A stretch of DNA of 51,846 nt from a virus, in IMG/VR virus record IMGVR_UViG_3300041964_000088, positions 1 through 51,846 of that record. One strand, written 5' to 3'. The position numbers were made by a program, and so were the translations under genes. Below the pieces are notes generated by a model that had not been told where the DNA came from, ran no database searches, and worked only from the letters and a program-made list of their open reading frames with translations. Shown here piece after piece: positions 48,428 to 51,846 of the stretch (the first letter of the stretch is position 1; the number at the start of each line of letters is the position of its first letter).

Positions 48428-48456
48428 CCCTCGATCGAGCGATCGAGGGTTTCTTT
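48428..48456 (+). terminator. Intrinsic terminator
   Basis: CCCTCGATCG (48428-48437), loop AG, CGATCGAGGG (48440-48449), then TTTCTTT. It closes the small plus-strand unit at 48282 and faces the convergent repressor gene ending at 48469. Confidence 0.75.
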
Positions 48457-48468
48457 ATGGGCGATCGC

Positions 48469-48675
48469 TCAGTGCTTTACCCACTCCAGTAATTCGCCGG
48501 GTTGCACTTCGTAGGCATCGCAAATTTTAGCCAACACGGTAGAGGACGGAAGCTGCTCTGGCTTGTCGTACAGGTCATAAGCCGTACGTTGAGCAATTCC
48601 CGTATCTTTCCTGAACTGATAACGGGTTATTCCCCTGCTATCGAGAAATTCTTTAACTTTGTTCTTCACTGGCAT
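48469..48675 (-). CDS. Cro/CI-type HTH repressor (second of two)
   Basis: 68 residues: MPVKNKVKEFLDSRGITRYQFRKDTGIAQRTAYDLYDKPEQLPSSTVLAKICDAYEVQPGELLEWVKH, quoted here only as landmarks: VKEFLDSRGITRYQF, TGIAQRTAYDL and VQPGELL. A single XRE-family HTH domain, similar to the 3721-3948 protein. It diverges from the gene at 48870, and the 190-bp region between carries repeated sites, so it probably represses itself and that operon. Confidence 0.8.
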   Translation of the reverse strand: MPVKNKVKEFLDSRGITRYQFRKDTGIAQRTAYDLYDKPEQLPSSTVLAKICDAYEVQPGELLEWVKH

Positions 48676-48707
48676 GTCCTCAACTTTACCATTGCTTTGA
48701 TACTAGC

Positions 48708-48817
48708 ATCTAGTTGATAGTATTAGGTAATTAGTATTAGTTATCTAATGCCTTGCTATTGATAAGTAATTGATACTACTAAAAGGATGACACTATTGCT
48801 ATCTAGTTGATAGTATT
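48708..48817. promoter_or_regulatory. Operator region with 17-bp direct repeat
   Basis: ATCTAGTTGATAGTATT occurs exactly at 48708-48724 and 48801-48817. Between them are further TGATA/TATCA-type sites (GATAAGTAATTGATACTACT around 48761-48780). The stretch is AT-rich. It is a likely operator/promoter region for the second repressor and its divergent neighbour. The -35/-10 boxes are not clear. Confidence 0.6.
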
Positions 48818-48869
48818 GATTCATGGCAAACGACACGCCTTCTTCACCCCATCACTACACGGGAATCCA

Positions 48870-49235
48870 ATGCAAGACCTTCTCACCGCCGCCGCTACCG
48901 CTACAGAAATCGCCGCGATCGCACTTCTCTTCACCAGCTTCGTTTCCGCCTGGACTCGCACCGCACCGCAACCCGCTCCTGTCGCCGCCGCCTCCACACC
49001 AGCCGCCACAGTCGAGCCAGTTGCACCCACTCCTGAGCCAGCCGTTGAACCAGAGCCAATTGTTGAGCCAACCTTCACCGCTGACGAGCAGATCACCACG
49101 ACGATCGCACCCGACTACCACGCCATGACGCTGCCCGAACTGAAGGCGATCGGGCAGCTGCACAAGATCAAGGGCTGGCAGGTGTGGAAAAAGCCAGCCA
49201 CAGCGATCGCCAAACTGGAGGCACTCGCCGCCTAG
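48870..49235 (+). CDS. Membrane-anchored SAP/Rho-N-like protein
   Basis: 121 residues from ATG 48870. An N-terminal hydrophobic helix (LLTAAATATEIAAIALLFTSFVSAW), then a Pro/Ala/Glu linker (APTPEPAVEPEPIVEP) and a C-terminal MTLPELKAIGQLHKIKGWQVWKKPATAIAKLEAL, which resembles a SAP/Rho N-terminal helix-extension-helix nucleic-acid-binding motif. It might tether DNA or RNA to the membrane. A start at 48823 in another frame is less likely, because its product has low-complexity Pro/Ser sequence. Confidence 0.6.
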   Translation: MQDLLTAAATATEIAAIALLFTSFVSAWTRTAPQPAPVAAASTPAATVEPVAPTPEPAVEPEPIVEPTFTADEQITTTIAPDYHAMTLPELKAIGQLHKIKGWQVWKKPATAIAKLEALAA

Positions 49236-49304
49236 ACTGCTGCTGCCTGCGAACAGCGTTAGCGATCGCACCTATCCAAACCGCAAACCTTTTGATTACT
49301 TGCC

Positions 49305-49835
49305 ATGAACAAAATTCTGTTAGTAGACATCAACGGCACCATCACTAAAACACTGGATGGATCGCCCTTTACATTGGATACGGAGCCGACAGCGATCGAG
49401 CTAATTCCTGGCGTCACGGAAGCGCTCGATCGCTATGTGGCACTTGGTTTTGCAATCATCGGTGTTAGTAATCAAGGTGGCATTGAGGCAGGGTTTCGCA
49501 GTCATGCGAGTGTGCAATCTGAGATGCAGCACACCATGTTGCTAGCACCTCAGATTAGCGAAATCCTTTACTGCCCAGACTTCAAGGGTTTGGAGTGCTG
49601 GAGTGTCACTCCGTTTCAGTGGGCAGAATGCCATAACTCAGATCTGGCAGGCGCTTATCGCAAACCGAACCCAGGAATGCTTCAGTGGGCAATGCCAGAC
49701 GCGCCATACTTCGCCGTCATGGTGGGCGATCGTGACGAAGACCGTCAAGCAGCCGCAGCGATCGACGTCATCTTTCTGGATGCCGCTGCCTGGAGAGAAG
49801 GCGCGATCGCCACACCAGAAGCCGTCATCCTTTAG
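49305..49835 (+). CDS. HAD-superfamily phosphatase-like protein with altered motif I
   Basis: 176 residues. Motif I is LLVDINGTI (D8, N10): the usual DxDGT has Asn at the second Asp. Motif II GVSNQGGIEAG (residues 53-63), K120 in YRKPNPGM, and motif IV VGDRDEDRQAA (140-150) match the HAD III-A group (polynucleotide 3'-phosphatase, histidinol-phosphatase). The lost second Asp is the general acid in phosphatases, so activity may be low or different. DNA-end repair is possible, given the neighbouring Rad52-like gene. Confidence 0.75.
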   Translation: MNKILLVDINGTITKTLDGSPFTLDTEPTAIELIPGVTEALDRYVALGFAIIGVSNQGGIEAGFRSHASVQSEMQHTMLLAPQISEILYCPDFKGLECWSVTPFQWAECHNSDLAGAYRKPNPGMLQWAMPDAPYFAVMVGDRDEDRQAAAAIDVIFLDAAAWREGAIATPEAVIL

Positions 49836-49918
49836 CCGTAACAGCCACTGCGATCGGGCGCATTCACACACCCACCGCTGGCACCCTTCCCTGTCAGCTT
49901 CCCTATCCCCTCACAGTC

Positions 49919-50833
49919 ATGAGCTTCACAGAAATCATCAATCGCTTAAAAGAACCGTTTCCGCCTGAGCTGCACGTAGAGCGCGATCTCCCAGGTGGCG
50001 GGAAATGGTTTTACGTCACCTGGCAACGCATTCGAGAACGCCTGGATGATGTTTGCCCTGAGTGGCGCATCGAATACGGTACTCCGTTCTACCTGGACAA
50101 ATATTGTGTGGTCAGTTGCAAGCTGACGATCGCAGGTATCAGCCGTGAAGCCTTGGGCAATGCCGAGATTGAATTACTCAGCAAAACTGGCAAGGATATG
50201 AGTCGGGGGACGGCGATCGAACGTGCCCTAGCCGATGCCTTTAAGAATGCTGCCGAAGCGTTTGGGGTCTGCCGCTACTTGGACGAGCAGAGCAAAGACA
50301 AGCGCGAGTTTACCATCCGCTATTTGCAAGCAAAAGGCGATGGGCGAGGCGTCAAGGTTGCTGCTGAAAACGGCTGGCTCCCTGGCAACCTCAATCCTGA
50401 AGCCACAGAAGCACGCAAAAGGGCAGAGTTTGCTGCCAAGCATCCACTGCCTAAAAGTGCTGCCAGTGCCAAGCCAATGCCGGCACGCCCAGCGCCCGTT
50501 CACGTAGAGCCATTGACCACCAACCGCGATCGCTTCATCCGGCTTCGCACTTTGACGGGTCACGCCTCAGAGCAGGTCAAAACGTTGTGTCAGGAGTTAA
50601 ACATCCCGCCTGCTGCCAATAGCCTTAATGCCGCTCAATGCTTGCAGTTGCGTGATGCCATGCTCACTGACTGGGCGATGGGTCAACAACGGTTCAAGCA
50701 TCTCAACCATGCCCAAAACAGTTTCAACAATGTGCTGGCCAGCTTCGAGCAACCGCCAGATGACGATCAGCTCTGGGTGGTTTGGGAAACAAAGGTGCTG
50801 GAAAAGCCTGTACTGGAAGCAACCACTGCCTAA
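49919..50833 (+). CDS. Rad52-family single-strand annealing protein
   Basis: 304 residues. LKEPFPPELHVERDLPGGGKWFYVTWQRIRERLDDVCPEW, then CVVSCKLTIAG...REALGNAEIE and SRGTAIERALADAFKNAAEAFGVCRYL are characteristic of the Rad52/Rad22 fold (residues about 8-125). The C-terminal half is a Pro/Ala linker plus a helical domain (RFIRLRTLTGHASEQVKTLCQELNI). It promotes strand annealing in phage recombination and replication. It lies downstream of the HAD gene. Confidence 0.85.
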   Translation: MSFTEIINRLKEPFPPELHVERDLPGGGKWFYVTWQRIRERLDDVCPEWRIEYGTPFYLDKYCVVSCKLTIAGISREALGNAEIELLSKTGKDMSRGTAIERALADAFKNAAEAFGVCRYLDEQSKDKREFTIRYLQAKGDGRGVKVAAENGWLPGNLNPEATEARKRAEFAAKHPLPKSAASAKPMPARPAPVHVEPLTTNRDRFIRLRTLTGHASEQVKTLCQELNIPPAANSLNAAQCLQLRDAMLTDWAMGQQRFKHLNHAQNSFNNVLASFEQPPDDDQLWVVWETKVLEKPVLEATTA

Positions 50834-50916
50834 ACCCGACACGGTGACGGATTTCAACCGCCATTTGCGGATACGTGTAGCCTTTTGTACTACTCCAGGG
50901 TGTTTTCTTTCTACAA

Positions 50917-50990
50917 TGACTGAAACCACGCCAGTCGCGCTCAGCACTGCCTGCGTGCGGGTGACTCTTAAGCCCCTACTATGCACCTGA
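50917..50990 (+). CDS. Possible 24-residue leader peptide
   Basis: ATG 50917 to TGA 50990 gives MTETTPVALSTACVRVTLKP and four more residues; it overlaps the ATG of the next gene (50981) by 10 bases, in another frame. The gap 50834-50980 holds no other gene. It could couple translation to the PAS-like gene; weakly supported. (The peptide frame ends at the TGA within CACCTGACTG.). Confidence 0.25.
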
Positions 50991-51646
50991 CTGAAGAAGA
51001 CGATCGCCTGTTGGCATGGCTTGCTCAGGCAGGCGACTCGAACGGTATTGACGTGAAGCCGTCATCCGGGCAAATCCTTGCCCGTTGCCCCAATGCTTAC
51101 ATTGCTTCGGCGCTTTGGCGATCGCGGCAATTGCTCCTTTCAGACCAGCCCAAACGCCTCACGTTATGGGTTGGGAAACGGTTGTATGGTGACACCCTCC
51201 TCGACAAAAAGACCTTTTATGCATCTACTACGGATGTAACCATGCAACAAACAACAACGATGACTAGCCGTTGGGCGCTCCGTTACCCACAGGTTTTTCA
51301 AACGATGACAGGCATCATCTTCGTGCATGGGACTGACCCAGAGCATCGATTCCTGGCCATCAATCCCGGGATCACTGAGCGTCGGCTCAACAAGCCCATC
51401 AGTGACACGATCGGGCAACCACTCCGCACAGTGGACGAAGCGATCGCCCTACCCAAGGAGCGCGCCATCCAGCAAGCGATCGCCACGGGTGAAGCCGCTG
51501 AGTACACCTACGAATACATCGATCACGCACGCTGGCAGTTTAAAGGCACCGCTATTCTGCTGCCAGATGTGGATGAAGTGCTGGTGATTGTGGAAGATGC
51601 TGCCAACTGGCAAGCGGACTACTGGCGGTCTACAGTAGCGGCTTAG
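50981..51646 (+). CDS. PAS-like domain protein
   Basis: 221 residues. Residues about 105-210 read like a PAS domain: VFQTMTGIIFVHGTDPEHRFLAINPGI, GQPLRTVDEAI, AIQQAIATGEAAEYTYEYI, WQFKGTAILLP and DEVLVIVED. The N-terminal part (MHLTEEDDRLLAWLAQAGDS) is unrecognised. PAS domains sense ligands or mediate dimerisation and are unusual in phage genomes. It converges on the edge-spanning regulator, with stop codons overlapping at 51643-51646. Confidence 0.6.
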   Translation: MHLTEEDDRLLAWLAQAGDSNGIDVKPSSGQILARCPNAYIASALWRSRQLLLSDQPKRLTLWVGKRLYGDTLLDKKTFYASTTDVTMQQTTTMTSRWALRYPQVFQTMTGIIFVHGTDPEHRFLAINPGITERRLNKPISDTIGQPLRTVDEAIALPKERAIQQAIATGEAAEYTYEYIDHARWQFKGTAILLPDVDEVLVIVEDAANWQADYWRSTVAA

Positions 51647-51846
51647 TGTTGGTGGACGTGAGCGCCGTTTTCATGCCCATTCGACAAGAGCAAGCGCTCC
51701 AGGCGGGCATAGGGGCAGGGTCTGCCGCTATAGACTTCGATCGCAAACGCGAGGTCTGCCAGATCATCGATCGTGGGGCATTCAAGACCAGTGACCAGCC
51801 GCCGCAACCGCTCAATCTCATCCGGCTCAGTGTAGGGGCCGCAAAG
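51643..51846 (-). CDS. C-terminal part of a gene cut by the window edge
   Basis: Open from base 51846 to TAA at 51645-51643: LCGPYTEPDEIERLRRLVTG, then PTIDDLADLAFAIEVYSGRPCPYARLERLLLSNG to the end, 67 residues without an internal start of its own that fits well. It is in frame with the regulator fragment that starts at 480 and ends at base 1. If the molecule is circular, this is that protein's C-terminus. Confidence 0.6.
   Translation of the reverse strand, partial: LCGPYTEPDEIERLRRLVTGLECPTIDDLADLAFAIEVYSGRPCPYARLERLLLSNGHENGAHVHQH

Noticed and set aside
24252-50892. Recurring GTACTA hexamer in intergenic regions (24252, 31971, 35591, 35632, 38336, 50887) as a general late-promoter motif
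   Set aside because: A six-base word is expected about 25 times by chance on both strands of a sequence this long, and one copy is in the opposite orientation. Only the 53-bp duplication is strong enough to report.
1-51846. CRISPR array
   Set aside because: No regularly spaced direct repeats with unique spacers were seen; repeats found are operators, iterons or coding repeats.

Overview
The window looks like the complete genome of a temperate, tailed (siphovirus-type) phage, or phage-plasmid, of a cyanobacterium. The host assignment rests on the very frequent GCGATCGC/GCGATCG palindrome (HIP1) inside and between genes and on cyanobacterium-type hypothetical families such as DUF2811. No ribosomal, photosynthetic or other host housekeeping gene is visible. 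Two observations argue for a circular, unintegrated molecule. A minus-strand gene cut at base 1 continues in frame into a minus-strand gene fragment that ends at the last base. A 3' fragment of a tRNA-Ser(CGA) gene, of the kind used as an attachment site, lies next to the integrase with phage genes on both sides of it.

Layout. (1) 1-480 plus 51643-51846, minus strand: a putative HTH regulator split by the window edge. (2) 694-9830, plus strand: a tightly packed early region of mostly small unknown genes, many with ATGA/GTGA overlaps. It includes a DUF2811 protein, an XF1762-like protein, a replication-initiator-like protein with internal iterons, an ASCH-domain protein, a DUF3102 protein and an excisionase-like protein. 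It is interrupted at 3721-3948 by a Cro/CI-type repressor with a well-formed promoter/operator region. (3) 9836-11150: tyrosine integrase and attP-like tRNA fragment. (4) 11258-41492, minus strand: the late operon. Read in the direction of transcription it encodes an FHA membrane protein, a C39-like peptidase, TerS, TerL, a DUF935 portal, a MuF-type head protein with a kinase-like extension, protease/scaffold, decoration protein, major capsid, connectors, a fibre-like protein, tail completion, tail terminator, tail tube, chaperones, tape measure, distal tail/receptor-binding protein, an acyltransferase and fibre-like proteins. Plus-strand cargo genes (morons) sit at 22116, 32288-32955 and 35750. 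(5) 42057-47087, minus strand: a second operon with an HTH/coiled-coil DNA-binding protein, three membrane proteins (one HNH-like) and a large membrane ATPase with two P-loops, resembling a DNA-translocation or plasmid-maintenance module. (6) 47319-51646, mostly plus strand: a small basic gene coupled to a GIY-YIG nuclease, a second Cro/CI-type repressor, a membrane-anchored SAP/Rho-N-like protein, a HAD-fold protein, a Rad52-family annealing protein and a PAS-like protein.

How it fits together: two repressors with separate operator sets and the edge-spanning regulator could control lysogeny and early transcription. The initiator-like protein and Rad52-like protein would serve replication and recombination, Int and a putative Xis would serve integration, and the late operon builds the virion. 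A 53-bp element repeated upstream of the head-protease gene and of the tail-tube gene is a candidate late control site. The 42-47 kb module, with its array of eight helically phased half-sites, is the best candidate for an undescribed maintenance or transfer system. The capsid-associated kinase-like fusion is the best candidate for an undescribed virion effector. All functions are inferred from sequence reading; no database search was run.
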